64,000 nucleotides of DNA, from NCBI RefSeq assembly GCF_036711975.1, contig NC_091973.1:20212001-20276000 (forward strand), in the 5' to 3' direction. The notes under the pieces are model-generated. The model was given only the letters and a program-made list of their open reading frames with translations, was not told the origin of the DNA and searched no databases. A program made the position numbers and the translations under genes. Each line of letters begins with the position of its first letter. The first letter of the stretch is position 1. This DNA comes from Onthophagus taurus. Its lineage: Eukaryota; Arthropoda; Insecta; Coleoptera; Scarabaeidae. Below, in pieces: positions 50,930 through 61,862 of this stretch.

Positions 50930-51530
50930 ACTCATCAAATGTGACGGGATTATACTTTGTCCGTTTTAAAAATAATAATGCATTTTACTTTGCTGTAATG
51001 CACTTTTGCTCAGTGTTTGACTGGCTAATTTCACATTCATACGATAGTCGTAATATTGTATGTGTTTCGTTCTAATTTTGGTAGCTAAGTGTAAGCCTTC
51101 TTTTAATTGAATTTTATTTAAGTCTATAATTAGGCCTTTATCACCCAGTGTGTTCCTCATAAGCTTTATCATGTGACAAGCATAAAAAAATATATAAATG
51201 TTCTTGTTTGTGATAGGGTGCTGGATCCAGGGTTTAAAATTATTGGAAGAAAAATTAAAATTGGCCCCCATATTGTTACACATAGATAAATTAACTGATG
51301 CCCCGTCGAAGGTAATTGATCTAACATGCGCACCAGTCTCACCAGAAATTGGCTCTTTCTGAGCCGGCAAAGCCTTTAATTAGAAAATACGCCACTGGAA
51401 CCTTCCATCCGGCGTTCACACAGACCGCCATAAAAACCAAGGCATTTTTTTGCTAATTGAATATTGTCACTGTCCTGATTTGAAATCGATCCTGATTGAA
51501 TTTGATCCAACTTTGTTACGCGCTGAAAAT
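50930..51530 (-). pseudogene. P-like transposase P2, first RNase-H-like part
   Basis: GWKVPVAYFLIKGFAGSERA (about 51360-51440), then, in the frame from 51370, HVRSITFDGASVNLSMCNNM (second catalytic Asp) and FFYACHMIKLMRNTLGDKG. This order matches P1. Frame breaks occur near 51370 and 51440. No THAP domain was found upstream. Confidence 0.75.
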
Positions 51531-51539
51531 CTTTGGCGT

Positions 51540-53470
51540 GACAAAATTAGAAGCTAAGTCTCGATAGTTTAGTCTTATAGATTGGGTCGTGAGAGAGCGA
51601 TCCAAACAGAGTGAGAAAACAAAATATGTATACATAGTAAAAGGGCGCCACCAAGCTGTACCTTTTTCACTTCCAAAATAGTAAATTTAACACGTTGAAC
51701 TTGGAAACGTATAAAATATTTAAACGGGTAATATGAGCCACGAACAAATTAAATGGGGAGAACTACTGCAATAATACAACAAAAATGTAATAAATCAATA
51801 CAATAATTCAGAAAAAAAGAAATATATAACATTCAAAAATTATAATAAATTTATGTGTATACTGTTGCGACACAATATCTCATAGAGAGAGAAAAAAAAA
51901 AATCAAACGTAGATTAAAAATTAATTTCAAGTCATATACAGGGTATGAACATGGTTAAAGAATGTCTTACTTCTATTCTCCCAAAAATATCAAAATGATA
52001 TTAATAAAGTTTCAAAGTTTAAAAGAATTATATATATGACAGTGAACGTAAGACATAGATAGCTATCTTTGACTTCAATTGGTACACAAAACAAATTAAA
52101 AAAAATCTTGCGAGTCAAGATCACAACTAAGATGAAATAACCTCAAAAATTAACAGACTTAATTACGATTATCTCTCTCTGATATTTAATTTGAATATTT
52201 AAAACACAAATTCATTTACATTAGTTATCTCAATAATTGAGATGATTTCTGTTTATAATGATATTAATAACTGATATTTATATAAAAAAAATTATCAAAA
52301 TAGAAAAATTTAAAAAGAAAACTTATCTCACGATGATACCAAAAATCCGTAGCTAGAATTAGTCAATTATCCAGAACCAATTTCATTCCAATTCGCTGTT
52401 AGAGGTATGTAGTTCGTTGTGGAAAACCAAATAAAAGGTTAGGTTAGGTTAGCGACATCAGCTGACTGTACCAGATTGTTCTTCGAAATACGACACAAGG
52501 CGACCTGAAAGAAGTTTACCTAGTAAACTTAAAACTGAAAACCAAAACGTATCCAACCCAACAGTCGAAAAGACAACTCTAATTAGCCATCAAGTCTTCG
52601 GCAAATCGGCCGGAGGAAAAAAAAAGAATAAGCAATAGATAATAGTCACGAACACGCACCATCAACGTGCGAGTAGTGATCATCTAAACCTAAAATCTTT
52701 ACTATCGATATTCTCGTGAAGCGAGGATACTCCAAAACAAAAAAAATGACTAGCAGGATAACAAAACAAGGTATACAAAGATAGGTAAGTTAGTGCTGAA
52801 CCCACGACAAAACGATACCCTAAAGACAAATTCAGCTCAACGTATGGCTGGCGTCTATCGCTCCTATAATTCGAATATAAAAACCAACCTACAAACAAAA
52901 AAAGAATAATATCAATTCGAACGCAAAACAAAAACCCCTACGGTATATCACTATTACTATCATAAAACAGAACAACAATGGCTAAACGGCCACGGTAATT
53001 TTTTGTGGTACTAGTTCAGAAAAATAGGGGAGGGCAATGAAGTTAAACTAAGGGATGTACCACACCAGCAGGGAAATAGTCAGACCAATACTATCCATAA
53101 CATCTATGGAATAGCACGAAAGAAAAGAAAAGCAACTTAAAGCACTTTTGCAAACTTGTTGACTGTTATAACATGTGGTTATAAAGACATTAAACATGGA
53201 CAGCTGATATTGATCAAGAAACCACAAGTCTATTCAAACAACAAAAACGAACAATGTATACATGCACATATGTCCAGTTGGTGATTGAAATTAAACTGTT
53301 GTAACAAGCAATCACAACCAGAGATCTTCCCTCACGAGATTCCAAAAGAGGAAAGAAACACCAAAAAATATAAGATGGTAAGTTATTACACCGAAAAATT
53401 AAGAAAAAAAAATTAACAACAAATTTTGATAAAGTGATCCACTGTGGCATTTACCTTACAATCTAATTTA
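51540..53470. other. 1.9 kb without recognised gene
   Basis: Very AT-rich, with oligo-A runs and no family-like frame on either strand. A short GGTTAGGTTAGGTTAG string lies near 52437. It could be a long LTR or UTR of an unassigned element between the P2 and P3 relics. Confidence 0.4.
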
Positions 53471-53639
53471 TAAAGTTTTTTATAAGTTTTCATCTTTTAT
53501 GAAATGACAGAGGACTAAATACATTAAATGTTTAACAATCTTTTGGAAAATTTCTGAGTGTATAGGACAAACATCTTGAGGAAAATCTGTGTAGGATATG
53601 TGGGAAAGGATATTGGGAAGATGGATAATATTGGGAATG

Positions 53640-55375
53640 TTAAGGAAAAATGATCGACAGAATATTAAGGAGGGCGGCAGTGGAGTTACTGAAAACTTGC
53701 GCTGCAAGCTTTACTTTCATCTTCTGACGATTAGTGGGGTTTACGTGGGAATATGTAAGCTTGGTTGCTCTGAATATCCCACTTTTCCCATCCAATTCAT
53801 ACAGCCGATGAATGTCACTCCACTTCACCATTTTCCCTTCAAATACAATATCTTTGGTCAACAAATTATTCCTCATGCTTTTCAGCATATGAGGGACATT
53901 AAAAAGATGAATAATTTGGTGGCCATCAATATTGTATACGAATTGATCACCTTCCTTACCAGATTCTGCCGAAAGCCTACGCAAGGCAGTTACATTCCAC
54001 GAGCCACCATCGCATACAGATGCTACGATGCGAAAATCTGTTTGTTCATGAACAGCTCGTACAACTTCCTTGATCAATAATCTTAGTGCATACTGATTCG
54101 CAGCATTACGGGTAAAATAGAAAGCAACAGGTTGCTTCCATTTTTTCGCTATACCACGAATCATAAACACCAAAACATGATCAGCAAGCTTTTGACTCCT
54201 TTCTGTTCCTGCCTCTACAAACCCTTCAACATGCCAACTATTCCCAGTTACTGCCAGACTTAAATTTTTTCCAATGTCTATTTCGTGAAACATAAGCGTG
54301 CAGTATCGATCATGGAGAGGCATTTTATTTGAAATACTCTTGAGGTAAGACAATAAATTTTTGTTGATGCCGCTGGTGATATTGAAGTTTGCCAGTGAAC
54401 GTCTCAATGTCCTTGTTGGCGGCAGACAGAGAATATTTTGTAAGTAGCGGTAGGAACGGGGACCATGTTTAAAGATTGACAGGAATAGAGCTTTCTCTTC
54501 AAGGGTATAACGTCGGGTTTTTTTGGACTTATGAAAATTTCGAAGGAGGGAAAGGACAAAAACGCGGAGAGCTCTTGGTAGAGAATGTATGTGTTAGCTA
54601 TTGGTGAGGGTAGATGGGGAAAGAAGATTTACATTGCTGTTTTTGTAGGATTGTTTGCTACGATACCGCAAAATACTCTCTGCCTTGCTCAACCTCGCGA
54701 ACAGCTTCTGTTCTTTAAAGATAAATTTCTTCTCCTACTGGCGCCCACTTCTACGACCTGAAAATTATATCTCGTTAATTCACAATTTGTTCTTACATAC
54801 TCTTACATACTCTCATTTGATTCGACTAACAACAGGCTGTAGTTAATCATAATGTATTAAATATTTACCTTCATACTCACTCGGGCGAAAAATTGAAGTC
54901 TTGGATTCAGAAAACATATTGGGACTAGAATTGGAAGGAGTATTGGGGGTAGAATTGGAAGCAGTATTAGGGGTAGAATTGGAAGGAGTATTGGAAGTAG
55001 AACTGGAAGAACTATTTAAGTGAATATTAGAAGGAGTGTTACAAGTATTGGAAGGAGTATTGGGATGAATATTGTCTTCTGAATCCGCAACACGATGTGG
55101 AAATTGGTTTCGGCACAATTTCTCCCTCGATGCTGTTTGAAATTGGTTCGTATAAAAATAGCGTTCACAAACACGCATTTTTTTCGTCAATAATTGTTGA
55201 TATGACATATCTAAAAGGTCGTATCGCCCCAATACCTCCAACCATTACCGTCGCAGACTGTTCTTGGCAAATAGAACACTCGTCGTTGTCCGGACGGCAA
55301 TGCATTCGTTGGACACGTTGTCTCCACACATTTCTGCAAATGAGGATTTATGAAAGAATTATTACTTTTTTGTAG
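53640..55375 (-). pseudogene. P/THAP9-like transposase P3 with THAP domain
   Basis: The THAP-type zinc finger is at about 55340-55080 (LQKCVETTCPTNALPSGQRR, then after a frame break VCERYFYTNQFQTASREKLC). A low-complexity Ser/Asn/Thr/Pro linker follows (54905-55075). After a gap come SKKTRRYTLEEKALFLSIFK and GPRSYRYLQNILCLPPTRTL (54420-54540). The RNase-H-like core starts DRYCTLMFHEIDIGKNLSLA, then FRIVASVCDGGSWNVTALRR and FNVPHMLKSMRNNLL. The position of the first catalytic Asp (usually FDEM) reads FHEI. The frame ends at 53640 before the Glu region. Probably inactive. Confidence 0.8.
54905..55075. repeat. Degenerate tandem repeat inside P3
   Basis: Units of about 24 bp (GAATTGGAAGGAGTATTGGG-like) repeat roughly seven times. 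On minus they encode a (S/T)NTPSNS-rich linker between the THAP domain and the catalytic part. Confidence 0.7.
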
Positions 55376-55499
55376 TGGAATTACGAGGCTTGTCCGGAAA
55401 ATAAGTACCTTTTTCCACTGTACTTCATGAGATTGTCACAAAACGATTAAATTATCGGAAATTGAGTTCCCGTTGGGTGATGAATTATGATGAATGTTA

Positions 55500-56130
55500 T
55501 GATTTCTAGATATTTGGCCACCGGTGATAGTATGGTGTCATTGACCTACTTATTTCGAATAGGTATGTGTAAAATTTCTTCTTGAATGTGTGAAATTTCT
55601 TGAACTCATAGATTAGTTTTCTTAGCGCTATGCGATGCTAACTATAATTTTACAGTTGTGGACATTGGAGCTTCAGGTCGTCATTTGGTAGTACATTGGC
55701 GGCAAATAAGTTGCCAATTCCCCCAAAGGAAGTTCTGTCGGGTTGTACAACACCGATGCCATACGTAATCGTAGCTGATGAAGCATTCCCACTAACTTAA
55801 AATTTTAATTTCCGATTGTGACGCGCACGAAGAGTGATTGAAAATTGCTTTGGCATTATGTCAGCTCGGTTTTGAATATATCGGAAACCAATGTTATGTA
55901 ATCGAGCAGGAGTTATCAGTATTATTCAAGCAACGGTGTGTCTCCACAATTATTTAAACAAATATTGTTCACGAAGTATTTCGGGTAGCAATAATCGTGT
56001 GAATGCTTATAACGAAATTACACGAACTGGAAGTAACACATATTCCCGTTCAGCTGAAAACATAAGAAATGAGTTTGCGGAGTATTTTTTAAAATACCCG
56101 ATAGGATTTTCTTTCCTTAACTTTTTTATA
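55500..56130 (+). pseudogene. Harbinger transposase relic (H3)
   Basis: Frames in succession: RYLATGDSMVSLTYLFRIG (55510-55565), ALCDANYNFTVVDIGASGR (55625-55680), VVADEAFPL-like IVADEAFPL (about 55765-55795) and RARRVIENCFGIMSAR (about 55825-55870, Glu). From 55891, ATVCLHNYL follows and a C-terminus with SRSAENIRNEFAEYFLKYP. Many frame breaks and stops. It lies tail to tail with the MADF-BESS gene at 56204-57130. Confidence 0.8.
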
Positions 56131-56203
56131 TTATTTAAAAAGTATAATATTGTATTATAATACAGTATAAGTATATTATAAGCGATATAGTTTATTAATA
56201 ATT

Positions 56204-57130
56204 AATCGGGAAATATCCCATATTTACTTTTATAAAATATTTTATACATCTCAAACATAAAATTATCCTGACCTTGCTCCGGTAGTTGCATAACTTTTTT
56301 CGCCATACTCGCGAAAACAGTTCAATGTTGCTCATTTCAGGTGCAGCAGATGTTGTGGGCGGCATGTCATGTAACATGTCTTGATAATTCCGCTCTCAAC
56401 AGCTCTTCTATGGTATCTTTTGATTCTTAAATAGAAAGAAAGCTATCTAAGTGCATTTGTAAAATACATAAATCAATCTCATATAAAACTGAGAATTACT
56501 TTTTCGTGCAGAAGTTTTTGTACTCTAAGTTGGCAACGGTAGAAGGGGCGTTGGAGCTTCCACCACAATTTCATCGAAATTATTTCGGATAGGACCACTA
56601 GGCAATGGATTTTCAGCAGTGCTTCCTTCTTGTGATAGGTAGTCCATAGTCGAAGGACTTTCATTATCATTCGCGTTCGTTGCATCAAAGTGCACACTTC
56701 TTTTCGTACTATAAATAGAAATATTACAATTAGAAATACAAAAAAATATTACTCATGAATGCCTCTTACATACTGTCTCCAACATAATTATCTAAATATT
56801 GTAGATATTTAAAAAAAGGCCACTTCTTTGTGAAAGGTTTACCGCTTCCACTAGGCAGTTTTGTTTTCTTTTGTTCTGCAAAATATTTGTATCGCAGCGT
56901 TTTCCACTTTTGCATGCATTTCTCGGCTGTAAATAAAAATTAATTATAATGTTATTCTAAATAAATTTTAGATTAGTTATCAAAATATACTTACTAGTAC
57001 ATCCCATGATTTTGGCAATCTCTGCCCACGATTTCTTGCGTAAGAAAACGTTTTTGTAATGTACTGATCTTACGTCGAACAACAGCGGTCTTGCTTGTAC
57101 TAAATTTACAAGTTTTTCAACGTTTTCCAT
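56204..57130 (-). CDS. MADF-BESS accessory gene of Harbinger H3, multi-exon
   Basis: Starts MENVEKLVNLVQARPLLFDV at 57130 and contains FLRKKSWAEIAKIMGCTS, where a GTAAGTA donor follows (about 56995). Exon 2 (about 56930-56775) completes the MADF domain (CMQKWKTLRYKYFAEQKKTK, WPFFKYLQYLDNYVGDSM). An acidic exon at 56700-56490 is followed by a last exon with a BESS-like motif (MAKKVMQLPEQGQDNF, FEMYKIFYKSKYGIFPD) ending at about 56204. The last exons need frame choices I could not verify. It probably binds DNA together with the Harbinger transposase. The right TIR (AGGTGGGTCTTAG inverted) ends near 57348. Confidence 0.65.
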
Positions 57131-57664
57131 CGTAAAATAAAAATTACACTCAAATTCATTTAAACTCCGCTCCACTGCGCTCGATTCAGCTCGGCTACAA
57201 AAGTTGGATTGAACCAACTTTTGACGCCGAGCCGAGCTTAGCCACGCCGCCCGCACGGACACAGAGAATAGCACGCTGAGATTGGTCTATTTGTTAAAAA
57301 GCCGAGCTGAATTTAGCCGAGCTGAGCCACGGTACGGACCGCTAAGACCCACCTTAACACGCTGAGCCATCACGCCCCCTGAGTACGGCTAGGCGCTGAC
57401 ATGCAATTTTTAATCGACCGACTGTTTGGTTGCATGAGTGAGACTACAGAATCTTTATGAGAATGCGCTCACATGCAACGATTTAGTCGGCCGACTATTT
57501 AGTTTGTGTTTTATCTCAAACTGAATGCAACGTAACGGTCGCGCAACTATCTTGTGAACTACTTGTTTAAACGAGTCCGCGCTCACATGTCCACGATAGT
57601 CGGGTTGGATTGGGTGTGGTCGGGGTTGTTTTGATGATTTTTCTTTTGTTTCATTATGTTAAGA

Positions 57665-58070
57665 TGTCTTTACAAGGAGGTAAGTAAGACAAAAATTTAT
57701 AATATTCAATAAATTTATTTTTATTTGTAAATTATTTTTTATTAAATCATTTTACCTATCAATAACTTATGTTTTGTTGTTTCCTACAGTATATTTGTGC
57801 TGAGTTGGAAGAATAAAGTTTAGTTATTAAATAATATGCATGTTTATCATTTCTTAGGAATTGAGATTGGCGATGATTGGACAGAAAGGTTTATTTACGC
57901 TATTGAAAGTAAACCGGCTATATATGACAAAAGTTTGAAAGAGCATTCGGATCGAAACATAATTAACAGATTATGGGAAGAAGTTTGCGAAAAAATGATT
58001 GAGTCGTGGAAACAAATGACACCACTAGATAAGAATATAAAAGGAAAGAAAAGTATTTTTATATTTTTTC
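57665..58070 (+). CDS. MADF exon(s) of Harbinger H4
   Basis: A first short exon begins near ATGTCTTTACAAGGAG (57665) with a GTAAGT donor. The second frame gives DDWTERFIYAIESKPAIYDK and NIINRLWEEVCEKMIESW, the N-terminal half of a MADF domain. It then runs into KGKKS and a stop, so the domain is incomplete here, either at a splice site or truncated. Confidence 0.6.
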
Positions 58071-58079
58071 ATACTGCCA

Positions 58080-58503
58080 CGGAACAGAACCTTGAGGAGA
58101 CGTAAAATATTTAGTAAAATATTTTCGGGTTGTTATTCCATTGTAAGAACATTCATTCAACATCATTTGGTAGTAGCTGTTTCTGCGGTATGGATAGTTG
58201 TCCCTTCTCAAGTTTTCGTCCAAAGTTCGAGCGTTTAAATACATGTGAATCACTAGCATCTCCATATGAACCGACATCAATTGAAATAAAACAATAATCT
58301 GCATCAAAAATAGCCATAAGAACAACTGAACAATAATTTTTATAATTATAAAATAAAGAACCACTATGACTCGGCTTCTGTATTCTAACATGTTTTCCGT
58401 CTATGGCTCCCAAACAGTTCGGAAAATTGGTTCTAATAGCAAACTTATCAGCTATTTCGTGCCATGTATTTTCATTTTTTCTTGGCAAATATGTCGGCTT
58501 CAA
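58080..58503 (-). pseudogene. Harbinger transposase fragment (H4), internally deleted
   Basis: From 58503: NENTWHEIADKFAIRTNFPN, CLGAIDGKHVRIQKPSHSG (first Asp), YNYKNYCSVVLMAIFDADY and IDVGSYGDASDSHVFKRSNF. After LLPNDVE the frame jumps to a normal C-terminal tail (RKYFTKYFTSPQGSVPWQY). The part with the second Asp and the Glu is therefore deleted. Confidence 0.85.
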
Positions 58504-58599
58504 ACATATCCATATCTTATCACAAGTATCTCTAACTATTGTTCGTATAGTTGTAGTTCCAATCAGATATTCATAATATCGACGCTGTCAAGCCAAAAC

Positions 58600-58945
58600 G
58601 GCATAAACGACATTTACCTAATTTTTCAGAAAACACAAAAAATGATTAACTTCGTTTGTATTCATTATATTTTGTTATCTAATAGCTAAACAGACGTATT
58701 GATTTATGTTACAAATATTAATATTAATTCGTCGTTTCTTTGCCTTCAATATTTTCTGAAATAAATCAAAAACGAAAAAAATGGCATTTATGTCTAATCG
58801 ATACATAACCATGGTGAATATGCCAGATTTATCTCTGGTGTTTATGACAATTAAATGTAATAAATGGTGGCCAATGTGGCGCTTAAAACGTACATATGCC
58901 ATTTTGGAATAAAGTAAATGTTTAAAAATCAATGTCGCTTATGCC
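58600..58945. mobile_element. MITE with GGCATAARCGACATT ends
   Basis: GGCATAAACGACATT at 58600 and the inverse of GGCATAAGCGACATT ending at 58945. Further GGCAT..TATGTC-like and ATATGCC strings lie inside. 346 bp, non-coding; TSD unclear. Confidence 0.6.
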
Positions 58946-59060
58946 AACGAAAACTAAAACTATCCTTTTTAGAGTAATGTATTAAAAATTGTTAAAAATC
59001 AAAGTTATGTAAAATTAATATTTTAATTCTAAATGCAATGTATATGTTACAGACCATATA

Positions 59061-61251
59061 CAGTGCTAGCGTAAAGTAACCCCCCCCCCCCTGTTTAACT
59101 TCTGAACAGATTGAGATATCAATATGAACAAAAAAACGTCAGTTTCTATATTTTATCAGCACAAATATTTTCTTATGGAAAATTTTGGTATTACTTTTAG
59201 TTTTTCCGGAAAATGGAACAGCTTTGTTTTTTTAAATGGAACACCCAGTATATTATGGTATCTTTCGAAAGAATAAAACAAAACGAATTCAACGATACCT
59301 CACAATCAAATATCGCTTTATTAGTTTTTCGCATAAAAATTAAACAAAATGCGGAATTTCGCCGGAAAAACCAACGTATCTTCGTTGACTACCTGTCGAG
59401 ATACAATGGGCCAGATAAATGGTGGACGGTCAGTTAAAGGTCGGTCTACGCTCGGGTTAAGCAGGGTTAAATCAGCAATTCTTTTAGAATGTTTTTATGA
59501 AACAATCAATACAAGAAAAGGATAAAAAGAAAGTTCTTTTTAAAACTTCTAAGAAAAAATTGTCATAACAACAATTTTAAAGATTGTAGGTACTTTGAAA
59601 TTTTGTATTTAAAGCAACATGCAAATATTTTCCTTCATTTCTATCTTTGAATTCTACCCGACCAAGTATAACCAAAGAAAGGCGAGATCAAAATGGCTAG
59701 AAGGAGTTTAGAGCACAATATCGAAGCAATTTTAATATTCGCTCGTGCTGACAGAAATCTACATGAAACAGAGCGACAATTTAAGGAACGATTTCCTGAA
59801 CATCCAATTAGTCGAAAATATTTAAGAGAACTTGTGAATAAGTTTTTGGAAACTGGAAGCGTCGAAGACCGCAAAAGAACTGGTCGTCAGATATTAACAG
59901 AAGTATTTAATGCGCCCATGATGTCGTCTGCTGCTATCGCATCAACGTGTGATGTGTTAAATATTTCCGCGTCGTTGTTGGACGACGTGGAAATACTTAA
60001 AGAAGAATAAATACCATCCATTTTAAATAAAAATGCTTCATGAATTAACAGAAGATGACCCTGATATAGAAGAACAGAATCTTGTGAGCTAATGACAAAT
60101 ATGGTTGAACGAAATCGGTTATACTTGAAACATATTTGTTTCAGTGATGAATGTACTTTCTTTTTGGGTGGAAAATTGCATCGGCGTGATGTTAATCCAC
60201 ATGAATATCGTGAAGTTATCACTCAATTTCATTAGAAAGTAAATGTTTTTTTTTCAAGACTTTTACAAATTGTACAACAGAATCCTGACGATTTTGAAAT
60301 GGAACTAGTGTTTCATCAAGACGGAGCACCTCCACATTATGCGCCAATGGTACGAAATTATCTTGATAAAAATTTTAATGGACAGCAAGATCACCAGATC
60401 TGACACCTTTAGATTTCTTTCTATGGGGTTATTTAAAATCCAAGATATATGAAATTCCGTTGGGTAGTATTGAGGATTTAAAACAAAAAATTATTGACGT
60501 CTGCCAAAATATTGATCATCACATGTTAAGCCGTGTGAGAGAGGAAACACTACAAAGATGGTACCACTGCCTAGAAGTTCAAGGTAATCATATCGAACAA
60601 TTTACTTAATAGTTGATTCTTAATAAATAAAAAATTCTTTTATTATTCAATAACAACACTAAGCAAATTTTTCAACCGTTACCTATACTAGCAACATCTT
60701 TAATAAGAAAATTTCATTTCTTATATTGACTTTTTTTCTTTATAAATATTTTTTGATAAAATATGATTAATTCATAAATTTAATATACTTCCACCCAACT
60801 TTTATTTCATTTCTAAAAAAAATAAGTAATTGAACTTGCAATTTTAAATCCGTCTTAGCTCGAGCGTATACCGACCGTTAACCTACCGTCCACCATTTAC
60901 CTGGCCGATTGCATTTCGACAGGTAGTCGACGAAGATACGCTGGTTTTTCCGGCAAAATTCCGCATTTTGTTTAATTTTTATGCGAAAAACTAATAAACC
61001 GATATTTGATTATGAGGTACCGTTGGATTCGTATTGTTTTCATCTTTCGGAAGATACCATAATATACTGGGTGTTCCATTTAAAAAAACAAAGTTAATCT
61101 ATTTGCCGGAAAAACTAAAAGTGATGCAAAATTTTCCATAAGAAAATATTTATGCTGATAAAATATAGAAATTGACGTTTTTTTGTTCATATTGATATCT
61201 CAATTTGTTCGGAAGTTAAACAGGGGGGGGGGTTACTTTACGCTAGCACTG
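59061..61251 (+). mobile_element. Mariner-like element M2 with long TIRs
   Basis: CAGTGCTAGCGTAAAGTAAC at 59061 and its inverse ending at 61251. TA lies at 59059-59060 and 61252-61253. The inverted repeats extend about 395 bp (to near 59456 and 60857), with a C-run/G-run near each tip. It encodes a decayed transposase on plus and is inserted in the left TIR of the Ginger element. Confidence 0.93.
59693..60609 (+). pseudogene. Mariner-like transposase relic of M2
   Basis: The first frame has ARRSLEHNIEAILIFARADR and GSVEDRKRTGRQILTE (helix-turn-helix region). After frame breaks near 60000-60090 the DDE part follows: KHICFSDECTFFLGGKLH (first Asp), then VFHQDGAPPHYAPMVRNYL (second Asp, about 60310-60365). 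Next come SPDLTPLDFFLWGYLKSKIY (third Asp, about 60395-60450) and the C-terminus ending CLEVQGNHIEQFT. Small deletions near 60240 and 60390 remove conserved residues, including the WPARSPD surroundings. A non-functional copy. Confidence 0.85.
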
Positions 61252-61449
61252 TATGTAAACAAGACCGTATACAAAAGGACTAGTCCATATGTAAATGGAC
61301 TGAAATTATTAGTCTATATGTGTAAGAAGCTTGTTCTTTAATAAACGGACTAGTCGGTTTGAAAAAGGACTAGTCTATTTATAAACGGTCCATCTGCAAA
61401 TAGACGATATACATACCGTAATATTTTAAACAAAGAAAAAATGCATTTT

Positions 61450-61862
61450 TTATTTATTTGTACAAGTTAGACTATTGTGACATTTTGAGTTACATAATAC
61501 ATTATTTTTTCGACAAGCACATTTGTTTGACTGACATTTAGTCTTACAGTAACATTTTTTGAAACCTTGCCCATGCCCAGTAGATTGACTTGTAGCCACC
61601 GATCTAAGAGAAACTTCCTTATCTTTGGTGATTTCTTCAATTTTCAAAATGTTAGCAGGACATATATTAAATTCTGAACGACTGTAGTATTTTGAAATGA
61701 CTCTTAGTTTTGTACCCAAGCGCTAAAAACCATCTTCTGTAGCTTCTAACACTACCGCTAAAACTGACCGAGCATCTCCCCTGCCACGATCGACATCTGG
61801 AACAGGAATCCTCACAGTTGATCCAATCTGTGGTATTGGATGGGTGCTATCTGATATTAATT
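61450..61862 (-). pseudogene. Ginger transposase C-terminal part with CXC Cys-rich domain
   Basis: Continues the integrase frame after a one-base break near 61890: SDSTHPIPQIGSTVRIPVPD and VDRGRGDARSVLAVVLEATE. Then, past one stop near 61723, comes LGTKLRVISKYYSRSEFNI. It ends with a tesmin/CXC-like cluster (GQGFKKCYCKTKCQSNKCAC, then CNSKCHNSLTC). This tail is characteristic of Ginger proteins and their domesticated relatives and may bind DNA. Confidence 0.75.

Larger units (their letters stand above)
57351..58560. mobile_element. Harbinger relic H4 with subterminal repeats
   Basis: The left part (57385-57610) has three GCGCT(C/G)ACATG repeats followed by AGTCGG-type strings, likely binding sites. 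A MADF exon on plus and a HARBI1 fragment on minus follow, tail to tail. The right end was not found, so limits are approximate. Confidence 0.55.

Noticed and set aside
52437-52453. GGTTAGGTTAGGTTAG resembling the insect telomere unit TTAGG
   Set aside because: Only three imperfect units in AT-rich DNA; far too short to call telomeric.
53598-54080. Plus-strand 160-residue frame
   Set aside because: Antisense of the P3 transposase core.
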